A stretch of DNA of 64,000 nt from Fallopia convolvulus (taxonomy: Eukaryota; Streptophyta; Magnoliopsida; Caryophyllales; Polygonaceae): assembly GCA_964016875.1 (NCBI GenBank), contig OZ024735.1:8231338-8295337 (forward strand), in the 5' to 3' direction. This document shows, piece after piece, positions 46,829 to 58,179 of this stretch. Both the position numbers and the translations under genes were made by a program. Below the pieces are notes generated by a model that was given only the letters and a program-made list of their open reading frames with translations, ran no database searches and had not been told where the DNA came from. The number at the start of each line of letters is the position of its first letter. The stretch's first letter is position 1.

Positions 46829-49800
46829 TGTAACACCCCCTTTTTATATAGGGATATTACCGCCAGTGACCCCAAGATTAAACTCTCAAAGTCACCCAAG
46901 GCTTACAGTAATTACAGAACTTAACCGAAAACTTTAAATGCGGAAGACATATATATATAAAAGATGCGGAAGTTAAATACAAAAGTTGAATAACTTGAAT
47001 GGATACAAAGTTGAAATGGGAAGGGTCCCACAAGTTGGAACCTCAACCTTTAAAATTTATTCTAAACTTATATCAAAGCTAACCACCTTCGATCCAGCTG
47101 CTCCTCAAACTTGTTCTTCCTTTTCAGGCTTGTTCCTCTTGGTCCTCGATGTAGAACTCCACCCCTGATGTGTCGCGACGAGAAATGCGATGGACACCAG
47201 CCGACCATGCAAGGAAAATAAACGGTCGGTTAGTCTTGTGACAGACTAAGCAAATGGGGTTTTGGAAGGTGGTTCGGATTTTAGGAAGGGACGAGTTGGG
47301 ATGTCGGGCACCGAATGAAAGCCGGTCCCATCCTCGGACCTCGAACCTCCTATGAAAACTATGATTTGAAGAAAAGAGTGAGAACGTCACCCAAGGGTGA
47401 GTCTCGGTTTAGAAAGAAAGGTTTACTTATGTTGGGAACTTGGGTTTCACACATTTAGTCAGGTGGGTGATTAAACCCCTCGTTGATCACGTTTCCCTCT
47501 ACCAACCTCACCGCATACGTGTTGTGCGAATTCAGATTGGAGCCAGAGAATTACGAAATCCGAGAGTAAGGATGGCATTCCATTTTTGTACTAGCCTTCC
47601 TATCACTTTAATTGTCACCATCGGGCGCCTATTTAATCTCTACTTTTTTTTATAACATTATCGTTCCACTTGGAATTAAGCATACTTTTTAAGTAAGACA
47701 GCATGTGGGTTACGACCCCACGAAAATACTCAAAAGACAGAATGTGGGTTACGGCCCCACGGAAATACTCAAAGGTTGGGTTGCAAGCCCAGACTAGCAC
47801 GAGCTACGTGCCATCACCCCTCATCGAGCGAGCGGGTATTGACCATGGTCTTACAAGTAGAGCATCAGCTCAAGATTAAAGTCGAATGATTCAACGCGTG
47901 TTAACATAAGGTACGCACATACAAGCCTACTCATCTCGGCACACTTATCACAAGGCAACGACCCTACAGTCCATCTAGCGTAACCTAAGTACGACTAGAA
48001 ATAACGTCATTAAGTCTAGAACAATATAAATCCTAGATTCATTTTATTTCATACAAGAGTTCCCAACATAGTCATAAAATATTTTTATAGCATATGAAAA
48101 CATATAACACGATATGAGACATGCTTTGATAAAACGAGTGATGCATAAGGACGTTTCATGAAAATCGAACCCAAACCACTTGCCTCGAATTAACAATGAC
48201 TTGATGGCGAAACGCACACCCGAAAACTACAAACTTGGATTTGTTCCCTCACACGCAGCAGCATACCCAAAAACATAGACAACTTCAACGGACTCGTTCT
48301 CGATGGTCCGGTAACGGATTCAGGCATGGTTGGTATCCCTATAACCGTCTTGAAGTCTAGTTTACATTGGTCCAAACGGATCGTAAAAAGGTTGAGAAAC
48401 GAAGGAGATATTAAAGTTTTACTAAGGGTATGTCGTTCAGAATTTCTGGCCACAACTTGAGTATTCGATCGAGTTTTTGAACACATCAGAGGATGAATTT
48501 GGACGTGTAAATATAGGTTTTTGTAGGGAATTTTGTGTAGAATATGGATATGCTTTCGGATTTAATTTTTGTTACGAAACGAGAGATAAACACGCCTAAA
48601 ACCAACCGGTGCTCTGGTTTTATTCGAAGTACAGGGCAGAGGCTGAATTCGAACGGGGACTTGTTTTTGATCGAGAATTTGAGGCTCTAAATGGAGTTTT
48701 TTCGAGAATGTTTCTGAATAAGAGTTGTAGATCACATTTAGAACTACAACTTAGGCTCTTATAGATCAAAAAACGAGTCTGAAACGGCCCTCGAATTGAT
48801 TACGAACGTTTACCCATAAATAAATGTCGTTCTTATCCATATTCATAAATTACACATGATTAATAGCGGAATAAATCCGATTAAATGTATAATAATCATC
48901 CTCTTATCCACATAAGACTTATCCAACACCCATTGACGCCAGACACATCCCCAATTGATTGAATTAAATCAATAATGATCCATTTAGCCATTTTAGGTCA
49001 CGTTAAAGAACAGAATTTTGACCCCCAAAAATCGTATTGTTTCGGACAATGGATTGAGGGGTTTGATAGAAAATGTCATGGGCTTTCTGGAACATCTTTC
49101 GGATCGAAAATCCGTTAAGAAATGAAGAAGTTAGGGCCATTTGAAGTTTCGGGCTGAAGGTTGAAGATGAAGGGGTCGGGATTGATTTCTTTTGCTCAAA
49201 TTACACAAACAACCCCTCCAGTTTTATAAAAGTGATAAAAATACCCTTCTACCTTGACTTTTGTACTTCAAATAAAATTTTATGAACCTTAAATTATTTT
49301 ATTTTATTAAAACTTTAGCTAGATACATTTTGGAAATATAATTATAGTACTTCCACATAAGTGTTATTTCTTATAACAATTCTCTTATAAGTTTAAATAA
49401 TAATTAAGACTCGTTATTATTCATGGTTTTATTTTACCATATTGTAATAATCATAAAACCATAATTCTTATGGTTCATAATTTATATGAGAACATAATTT
49501 TCTTGTAACCTTTAATATGAGGTTTTAACCTTATAACTTTTAAAGGGTTGTAACATTATAACTTTAAGAAATAAAATATGTAAATATTTTATTATGTTAA
49601 AGGAAAATGTAAAATTACATTTTTATCCTTTATGAAAATGATGGATATTACAATAGTACCCCCTTAAAAAGAGTTTCGTCCGCGAAACTAGATCAAGGTA
49701 AGGTACCGTCTTATGAAAATATACACCTCACGATCTATCATGCTATCCAAAGAACGACTCTTAAAATGATTCTTATGGAATAAAAACGCGGGCGGTTACA

Positions 49801-49833
49801 TTTTTATCCTTTATGAAAATGAGGGATATTACA
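46829..49833 (-). repeat. Element B right LTR (5' LTR in element orientation)
   Basis: It matches the left LTR through GGGCGGTTACA at 49,800, then carries 33 further bases ending GGGATATTACA before the GGGTT duplication. The 60-base duplication seen in the left LTR is single here. Confidence 0.85.
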
Positions 49834-49909
49834 GGGTTATCCTCGGGGTTTCCATATGGCAAAAGCGGCCATTGAGAAAAGCCTCATCAAGTCCTTAAGC
49901 GGCTTTTCT

Positions 49910-51668
49910 TGTAACATCCCCGACCAAAATGCATACGTCATTTTGCATTCATATAAGAGTAATAGCATATGCATAGCATATTGACATGATATATAGTGAG
50001 TTTTTAAAAGTAATATTTATTTTCTAATTAAGTTTATTATATTTTATAAAGTTTTAACTTAAAGTTAATTAATAATTATTTCAGGTTAAAGTTTGTAGTA
50101 AATGAGATTTCAGGGTGAAAAGTGGAATTTTACAAAATAAATGCCGACTTCTTACGCCGACTTCAATCTATTATATATCAAAGTTCTCTTTTGTTAAATT
50201 TGAAGCTACGTACAGGAACAAAAAAAAAGAGAGTGAATAGGATTGGGAGTTCGAGTGTTCTTAAGAGAGAAGGCTTGATTTTGATGTTTGTTTGTCAGAT
50301 CTGGTACAAGATCTCTTTTATCGGGTTTTAATCTCGAAGTACAAACTTGATTTGGTAAGTTTTTAATTAGTAAATGGTTTATCTGGATTTTTTTAATTTT
50401 TCCAGATCTAGATCTACAGTGGTTTTTGATTGAGAAATCAGTCGGTCTATAGTTCTCAGAGGGTGTTTTCGATATCGGATTTATATTCGGTAAAAGATTT
50501 CAGAGTATTTTTAGGGTTTCGTTTTGTAAGGATATTAGGGAGCCCTTTCATCAAGTTTTTGAGAAAGGTTTGAACTAGAAAAATGTTATTCTATATATAT
50601 ATATAGTTTATTGTTGTCAAGTTTGAAAGGATTTGGAATTATGTACAAGAAGTTATAGTGCATGTTGGCATTTCATTCCATTTGGGGTTAAAGTTTGTAA
50701 GAGTAAATAGGTTGTTTTTGCATTGGGTTACATATAGGAGCACCAATCATAGATCGTGGTCAAGAACAAGGGGGAGAGATGTAGTATCTATCATAAACAG
50801 GTGAGTATAGACCGAAGATTCAACCCTATGTGCTATATACGCTATATGAATATATATGGACTATATGGATATATGTGCTATATGTGAAATATGGATATAT
50901 GTGCTATATGAGCTATATGAGCTATATGTTCTATATGAGTTATATGGATATATGTGATAGCTCTGAAATTTCCAGAGTTGTTTGCATAGAAAGTATGTTA
51001 GCAGATGGCATATGATATATGATTACATGATGCACTTGATTGCATAGCATATTGCAATGAGATTAAAAAGACATGTGACTGTCTTGCCCTGAATTTGTAT
51101 AAAAAAGAGACCTACAGGTCATACATGAGGCCTAAGATGCCTAAGAGATGGTATCTGAGCAAATGAGGCCTGAGATGCCTAAAAGTCGGTAATGGAAAAA
51201 AAAGTTGGTATATGAAAAAAAAGAGAAAAGTTGGTATATAGAGAAATGTCAGTAATGGAAACCCGGAGCAGATTCAGGCTTGAACAATTCACAGAATAAT
51301 GAATTGAATACATCGACATTTGCATTTGCATAATAAATTCCTATATGACATATGTATAATATGTATGAATATGTATATTGACCAATTGTATGGCATTGTG
51401 AGAAATAATTGATTATGGTTTATATTCACTAAGTATGCGACTCACGTAAATCGCAAAACAATTTTTCAGGTTCAACTAGAAATTTCTGACGTGTGTCTCT
51501 TTTAGAGGTCACGTTCATACAGGTCGGCCGGCTGAAGCTCTATGCAACCTTTTATGGTTGTTAATGTCTGCTACGTGCTTACATGAATAGTTGGTATATG
51601 TCTCTTATATGTTTATATGTGAAATAAGTTATTACTAAGTATACGTCATAGGGTATAAGGGTGTCACA
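49910..51668 (+). mobile_element. Solo LTR C of a gypsy-like element, nested in element A
   Basis: TGTAACATCCCCGACC to GGGTGTCACA, 1,759 bases, flanked by a perfect duplication TTTCT (49,905-49,909 and 51,669-51,673), with no interior and no second LTR. This is the product expected from recombination between two LTRs of one element. A pyrimidine run plus CAGGTT near 51,463-51,473 and the GGTGTCACA end favour plus orientation. It splits the gag-like start of element A after about 14 codons. Confidence 0.88.
50828..50962. repeat. CTATATG-type minisatellite in solo LTR C
   Basis: Short iterations of CTATATGAGCTATATG and GGATATATGTGCTATATG run for about 130 bases. They create open frames that are only translations of the repeat. 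Confidence 0.8.
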
Positions 51669-51673
51669 TTTCT

Positions 51674-51715
51674 AGCTTCGTCCCTGATTCGGGTTGGACT
51701 TCTAGTGAGTACCAT
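51674..51715 (-). pseudogene. Element A gag-like start, first fragment
   Basis: On the minus strand an ATG at 51,715, about 510 bases behind the primer site, opens MVLTRSPTRIRDEA. This is like the MVxTRS openings of many plant gypsy gag proteins. The frame is cut at 51,673 by solo LTR C. The short piece 49,839-49,904 is the continuation and has a stop. Confidence 0.4.
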
Positions 51716-52241
51716 TTTTGTAGAGGAGAGAAAGGCATTTATATAGAATATCCTTTGATTCTATGCGAAGAAGATATTGGAAGGAAGTTTTAAGGCATTC
51801 TCGGATGTAAAGTTTAGACATAAAATATTAAATTTAAGACTTTTCATTTTCTTCGTCCTATTTAGAAAGGTCTCGAGTTTCTTTGAGCATAAGAAGTTCT
51901 AGAAATAAATTCTTAAGATAAAAGTTTAAGTTTAAAGGAAGATTCTTAACTAAGATGTTTAAGTTAGAAGGTGGTAAATTTCCTTAAAAGATTCTTAATA
52001 TAAGAATTTCTTAACTTTTAAAAGTTCCTAAGATGAAAATTTAAGCTTAAGAAGAATTCTACCTTAGGTGATTAAGTTAAAGAGTTGGAACAGGTTTATT
52101 AATTAAGTTTTTAGGAGGAAAAAGGGAGTTTCTAAAAATAGAAGTTTTGGTTTGCGGAATTAAAACTTAGGTTTAAAAAAAATTCTCGGGTTTTGAAAAT
52201 TTTCGGTTTTGAAAACAAAACGTTCGGCTCTGATACCATAA
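51716..52241 (-). other. Element A 5' leader and primer-binding site
   Basis: The minus-strand primer site TGGTATCAGAGC at 52,237-52,226 lies four bases from the LTR. The remaining leader is AT-rich and non-coding. Confidence 0.7.
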
Positions 52242-55200
52242 TTGTAACACCCCTATTTTGCAACATTGGGTATTACCGCAGTGACCTCGGATTTTACCGT
52301 CCAAAGTCACCCTAGGCTTTATAATGATATTAAAACTTATAGAAATGCAGAAATTTACATAAACGTCACATAAATAAATGGATGCTCATGAATGAGACTT
52401 GGTCCTTTAATTGAAGATGAAATTGACTAAAAGCGAAATTTTATTTATTGATAAGAACTTTCGTTCATTACATTGAGAGTCGTTTTACAAATGATGTAGA
52501 AGCGGAAAGTAAAGCCCATTTAAAAAGGGTTGAAAAGACGTAATCAAAATACAAGTATGTTTTCCCAAGACAACTCATGTGATGATGATTTGCTTGGTTT
52601 TAAAAGGGAAGAGTTGGTGCACTATCTTCGGAATGCCTCGCTCTTATGAGAATTCCTTCCTTCCTTCAACGTCGTCTTCCCTTGACCTTCGATTCTCGCC
52701 TAACGCTTCTTTAACCTTCTAGACTTCTTCTTCAACACTTCGGTGTACATTCCTACAGTCTGGCATTTGTCGCGAAGGGCGAGAAATACCAGGCAAAAAT
52801 GCGGAAATAGGGGAATTAGTCTAAGGAGACTAAGCAAGCGGGAACGGAACTTCTCAAGGGTATTTCGGTAATTTTTAATATTCGAGAGATATTATTGGGA
52901 TGTGTTTTAAGGTATAGATCTTTATGTGGGGCTATTCGGAATGAAGAAGAGAATATCTCGAGAGGAGATAGCTCGATAATTGAGAGAAGAACTACGAGAT
53001 TGTAGACTTCTTTAGAGTAGGAAGTATGTTGGGAACGTTATTAATTCAAACAAGTTTTTGAAAACCTCTCGCGCCCTTGCGAACCGAGAGCCGGGTCGAA
53101 CATTTGAGATCGGCCCGGTTTTGGTGTCTTTTAATTGTGCATTGGGCACTTATCTTGTATAGTGATGAAAACTTTCACTTAGGTTGACATATTTTAAGAG
53201 CGTGGGGGGGCATGTACCAACCCGAACCACTGACAGGAACAAAAGTTTCGGCACTTAGCTAGAGTGGCTACGTCCCTCCGAGGCGTAGGAGCGGACATGG
53301 ATCATGATCGACAAGTCGTAATTTAGGCAAGGTGGCAATACGACTTTTTTGTTTGGTTATATAGAGGTGTCGGGTTAGGCCCGCACCCCTCACTATTTCA
53401 TCCAAACCGATCTCGAAAAGAGATCGTAAACAATCAAGGTCACAAACAAGACTAGCATAATAGTCATATCGAATATTTAAATAACGGAATAACAATAACA
53501 ATGGGGTCATTAATTCTAGCAATCGATATTCCTAGGTTCGTTTTATTATTAGCAAACAAGTTGTTCCCAACATCGAGAAATTTCACGAAACGAGTTTATT
53601 AAGGTTACAAGGAGAAATTCCACTTGCCTTAGCTTTTACGATTGTGTACGAACGAACGAACGGAAATCGTTGACTTTAATCGGAACGGAGACTCGACATA
53701 GCGAAACGAGAGGTACGAATGAACTTTAATAAGAATTTTTTTAATTCTTCTAAAGTTTTGAATATCTCTTATATTCTTTTTATAAGAGAATTAATTACTA
53801 AATTATTATAATAATAATAATTTAGGTGGAGGTGAATAAAATAATAATATTTATTATTATTATTTTATATTTGTAATATTCTTTATTCTTTATAAAATCT
53901 TATTTTAATTTATTCACTATAATCTTTGAAGATCAAGTCATAACATTATTCAAATTATTAAAATATTCCTTTTATCTTAACTTATTAATCTTTTATTATA
54001 ACCAAGCAAGGAAATAACTTTATAAACTTTATTAAGATATAGTTTCCTTATTTATATGAAATGTTGTTTATAAAACTATTCTTAGATTCTGAAAGTCTAA
54101 AATGCCCTTGTCATAATATTTATTTATCCAACTTAAACATATAATATCTTTTTAAATACTAGAATATATATCTTTATTATTATATCCTCTTATCATGCTT
54201 ATTATAAGAAGACATGTAATATTTTTGTAAAGATATTCATATTATATTTTGTCCTTTTTCTAGTACTTTCCTTATGTGGAAAAATTCCAGTTACTTAATA
54301 TAGCATACTTTCCATGTATGAAAAATAATAATAAAATTCCATTATCTATTTAAATGATTTCCCCATATCTTAGAATATTATTTTATAAAGTATGGACATG
54401 CAAGTCATTATTTTATATAAGTGAGTATTAATAATATTTTTATTATATCTCTCCTAACAACTTAGGTCTTTACATTAATATATCTTTTACTCTAGTATAC
54501 TTAAAGATATATCTTATTATTTATGTATATATAGAGATGTTAAGCTCATTATTTTATTTAAGAACTCATGTCATAAGAACTATTATTAAAAATAACATGC
54601 ATGATATTTATTTATGTACAAGGAAACTAATAACTTTGATTTATCTCGTCTAACTACTTAGATCTTTTTATTTATATAATAACTTCAAAATAGGGTAGCA
54701 ATATTATTTATATTATACTTCTCATTTATATAAAACTCATAATGTAATCCCATGATTTTATTTAATAATTTCCCCATGTCTATTATAATGTATTTCTTGA
54801 TGTAAAAACACATGCAAATTATTTAATATATCTTTTTAGTCTTCAACTTAATCCTATAAATTATTTTATGAAAATAATATCTTGTCCATATTATATATAA
54901 GTTTATAATATGATTTTGAAAGACATGTTAGTATTTTCTATTAATAAAGTCTTAACTTAATAAATCCCTTCATCTAGTTCTATTTTCTTTAATTCATTAT
55001 AATTAAAAATCCAAGCAAGGCAAAAATATTATTAAATCATAATCTTTATGTTTATAAGTCACATATAAAAGTCTTGTAATTTATTTAAAATTATTTCATG
55101 TCTTGCCATATTTTATTTCCTTTTTATAAAACACATGCAAGTTAATAAAACCATTTATTTACTAGCAAAAATTAATAATCAAAATAAATATGATTTTATT

Positions 55201-56172
55201 ATAACAACTTAGGATCTTTTAGGTTATTAGGATTTACTAAAATTATGTTATAAATAAAAAGGAATTAAAAAAAGAATTAAACCTTCTTTTGTGTACAGAT
55301 ATGCGTACAAATTGAACTATGGAGAAGACAGAGCTTGAGGGACGACCACCAGGGGCGGCAGTAGGCACGGCGGCGGCGCCCTGGCCGGTGGTCCGGCGAC
55401 CCGGTGGTGGAATTCTAGGGTTTTGGGGATTTTTGTGGTGTTTTGTAAAAAAAATCAGCAAGTAAAATAATGGCTTCTTAGGCTGAAATTTTGATTGAAA
55501 TAGAACAATTTCACTTAAAGAAAGAGAAGAGAAGAAATGTGTGAGTATTGCAATGAGAATTCCACCCCTTAAATAGAAAAATTTGAAGCTCCCATGGATA
55601 CATCCAACCTCAAATTGACCATTGATGGAGGAGGAGGAAGAAAGGGATTGGGGGGATTTGTGTTTCTTCATTGATGACATGGGATGATGATAGATTTGGG
55701 GAGTCTTTGAAACAACAATGGCAATTGGGAAGACGAGAAGAGCATTCAATGGATGTACGTCAATCAGAATTGACATGTCTGATGTTCAATTTGGGGAAGA
55801 AGAAGAAAGAAGAGTTTAAAATAATAGAAAGTCTTAAATGGGTAGTCATGTTACAATAGCCTAGCGGTTTGGAGTGTGTGTGGGAAGGGGAGATGCAAGA
55901 GGTCTCGGGTTTGAGTCTCGGTTCTTTCCTCCTTTTTATGTAATTTGTCTTGTATTATTTTTAGTCTTGTAACACTCCACTTTTTAATAAAATTTCAGAA
56001 ATTTTAATATCACTCCATTTTATTTGTTTGACTTTTACACTTCAATAATCCTCTATGCTATATTCTTGAATTTATTTATTTAAATTATTTAAGTTCTCTT
56101 GTTATAGAGAAAAAGGATTATAAATTATATTATAATAGTTTTTACAAACCTTGGAATATTGCGGGTATTACA
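52242..56172 (-). repeat. Element A right LTR (5' LTR in element orientation)
   Basis: From TGTAACACCCC to GCGGGTATTACA, closely matching 33,756-37,704 along its whole length with small indels. It has an extra copy of ATTATTTCATGTCTTGCCA near 55,090 and lacks a GC-rich segment near 55,380 that is present in the left LTR. Confidence 0.85.
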
Positions 56173-56310
56173 TTGTAGTTGTTCATTCGAGCACAAGTAG
56201 TTGTTCATTCGAGCACAAATAGTAGGTGTGAGATTGTAGTTGTTCATTCGAGCATAAGTAGTTGTTCATTCGAGCACAAATAGTTGTTCATTTGTGATAT
56301 ATTAGTTGTT
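56173..56310. repeat. Short tandem repeat, unit GTAGTTGTTCATTCGAGCAC
   Basis: About five imperfect head-to-tail copies of roughly 24 bases directly abut the end of element A. They have no coding meaning. Confidence 0.8.
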
Positions 56311-56615
56311 CAATATGTACTATAGGAGGGAGAGTTTTTTCATTAACGCTTATATATAGAAGCGATGAAAGCTATAGGAGAGAGAAATTGCACAAAACTT
56401 CTTGCAATTACGTAGATTGATTTTTTTGCTTATATTAGAGTAATTATTTTTCAAAATTAAATCAACCATTATCCCTAGAACTACGTTCCTTTTTTTTTTA
56501 TTTTTTTAAAGTTATTTATTATTTCAAATCTACACCATTAATTATATAAGATCTGACGCTTCTAATAGGCTCCTTACTATTTACCGGTAAGAGGGCTCTT
56601 TACTTGAACTCGACC

Positions 56616-56617
<2 letters not shown>

Positions 56618-56663
<46 letters not shown>
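56618..56663. repeat. (AT)n microsatellite
   Basis: About 46 bases of pure AT mark the truncated start of the TRIM-like element. Confidence 0.95.
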
Positions 56664-56665
<2 letters not shown>

Positions 56666-57194
56666 TTGGGTTACTCCTTCTATTGCCAATTGGTTTTTGG
56701 ATGGAACCCCATGGACTTTTATGCTAGGCCCATCCGCACATGTGTGCCCGTACCAATATGTCCCAAGTTTACCTACCTATTCGACCTATGGACTTTCTTC
56801 ATGTTATCAGAGCAGTTCGGTCCTTGACCCCATTTTCTACCTTGGGTTGGACTTAGCGAGTTGCTACTCGCCTGTTATCTATACTCTACTATCTTGGTTG
56901 GGTTTAGCGAGTTGCTACCTATCCGTTTTCTACCTTTACTTAATTACTAATGTCCAAATGTCAACTGGCCATCTCAGTTGCACTTGATGGGGTATGTTGA
57001 GAATATACTCTATCTCACATCTAAAATCCAAACATAAGCAAACTAATATATATACTCTTGGGTTACTCCTCCTATTGAGAAATAGTTTTAGGATGGAACC
57101 CTATGTACTTATGTGTTAGGCCCATCCGCGGATGTACGCCCGTGCTGATATGTCCCTAATTTACCTATCTATTAGGCCCACATACTTTTTTTCT
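56618..57194 (+). mobile_element. TRIM-like miniature LTR element
   Basis: Two direct related sequences (56,662-56,801 and about 57,054-57,194) share phrases such as CTTGGGTTACTCC, GGATGGAACCC, TAGGCCCATCCGC and GTTTACCTA/ATTTACCTA. After the first comes TGTTATCAGAGC (56,802-56,813), a one-mismatch tRNA-Met primer site. Before the second comes CTTGATGGGGTA, a purine tract, then TGTTGAGAATATACTC (56,995) as LTR start. The 193-base interior has no coding. The first LTR lacks its beginning, replaced by the AT microsatellite. Total size fits terminal-repeat retrotransposons in miniature. Confidence 0.65.
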
Positions 57195-58179
57195 AATAAT
57201 ATTATAATATTATAGGAAGAATGTAAAACCGCTGGGAAAAAATCAATACTACTCTCTTACCTAGAAAAAAATAATAATAATACTCTTACCTCTTTGGTCA
57301 GTATTCCTTTAGACACTAATACAAATGATAAAAACAAATGTGCAATAAATGGATCATAATAGAACATTATATAGTTAGGTAGATTAGGTTAGTTTAAACC
57401 ATGCATGAATAATGGATTTTGATTTGAATGATATATGGCTCGCTGGATTTTGAAAGGAGCAGCAAAGCTATGAATAACAAAATGTTTGTATATATGTGCA
57501 AGAATCATTGATCAGACACTTAAAAATGATGTAAATATGTAGCTTAAGTGTAGCAGATTAAGTCAAACCAAATGGTAATGTAGGTATGAAATTAAAAATA
57601 ATAAAATTAATCATGTTATTATTTTTATGTGGGGCATTAACCAATTTCAGCCACAACTATACATGTAGTCATGCATTAGCTATATATGTATGTACAGCCA
57701 TAAGCGTTATAGAATATGCAAATTTTAGAATCGAATTGCAACGTTGATTGTCATAATTTTGAGGTACAGATCGATCCCTTGACATTATTTGTGACATAAT
57801 TAAACTAAAATTTGTTACCAAATTAATTTAGGGAAGAAGACAAATAAAATGAAATATTCTAAAAAAGAAAAACTAAAAAGATGAGTCAGAATCAGTGTAT
57901 CCTGATTAGGCCAGAGAATCCAGTTAGGCAAGTAGCTATATGAGACCATGAAGGGCTACACAAGGCATTCCCCTTAATTAATACGAGGCCGTTATTGTAA
58001 TGGGCATTAATTAACTAAGAGCTAGATGGATGAATTAATTAATTAACACAAGTCATTGGTTGGAATTCTTCATGTGTATATATAATAAATGCATGGCATG
58101 GCAGAGAGTGGAAAGCAAGCAAGTAAAGCTAGGTACGTAGCATCGATCGAAAGAAGGATAAGTAGCTAGGTACGTAGAG
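57195..58179 (+). promoter_or_regulatory. Upstream region and promoter of the WAT1-related gene
   Basis: AT-rich non-coding DNA. A TATA box candidate TGTATATATAATAAA lies at 58,075-58,090, about 95 bases before the ATG. The leader is purine-rich with repeated AAGTA/GTACGTAG words. Nothing else is recognised. Confidence 0.5.

Larger units (their letters stand above)
41952..49833 (-). mobile_element. Element B: non-autonomous gypsy-like LTR element nested in element A
   Basis: A perfect duplication GGGTT stands at 41,947-41,951 and 49,834-49,838. LTRs are 41,952-44,980 and 46,829-49,833. On the minus strand the primer site TGGTATCAGAGC (46,813-46,824) adjoins the right LTR. The polypurine stretch TTTTTTTAAGGGGGTGCTAT, after TTCGCAGACGAAACTA, adjoins the left LTR. 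The 1.85-kb interior (44,981-46,828) has no coding domain. It repeats CCATGTGATCAGGATGG twice (about 45,961 and 46,042). The LTR ends resemble those of element A, so both belong to one broad family. The LTRs are almost identical by eye, which makes B the younger insertion. Confidence 0.88.
33756..56172 (-). mobile_element. Element A: very large minus-strand Ty3/gypsy (LARD-like) with nested insertions
   Basis: Two near-identical sequences of about 4 kb (33,756-37,961 and 52,242-56,172) form direct LTRs. On the minus strand a tRNA-Met primer site sits next to the right LTR (52,226-52,237). The polypurine region TTTTTAAGGGGGTACTA, preceded by TAGTTTCGGGGACGAAACTA, sits next to the left LTR (37,962-38,005). 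The interior is 37,962-52,241 but includes element B and solo LTR C, leaving about 4.6 kb of its own sequence. Apart from a gag-like N-terminus no domain is recognisable. Left flank GCTTC and right flank TTGTA do not match, so a clean target duplication is not seen. Confidence 0.8.

Noticed and set aside
50830..51015. Tyr/Met-rich peptide frame in solo LTR C
   Set aside because: It is a translation of the CTATATG minisatellite.
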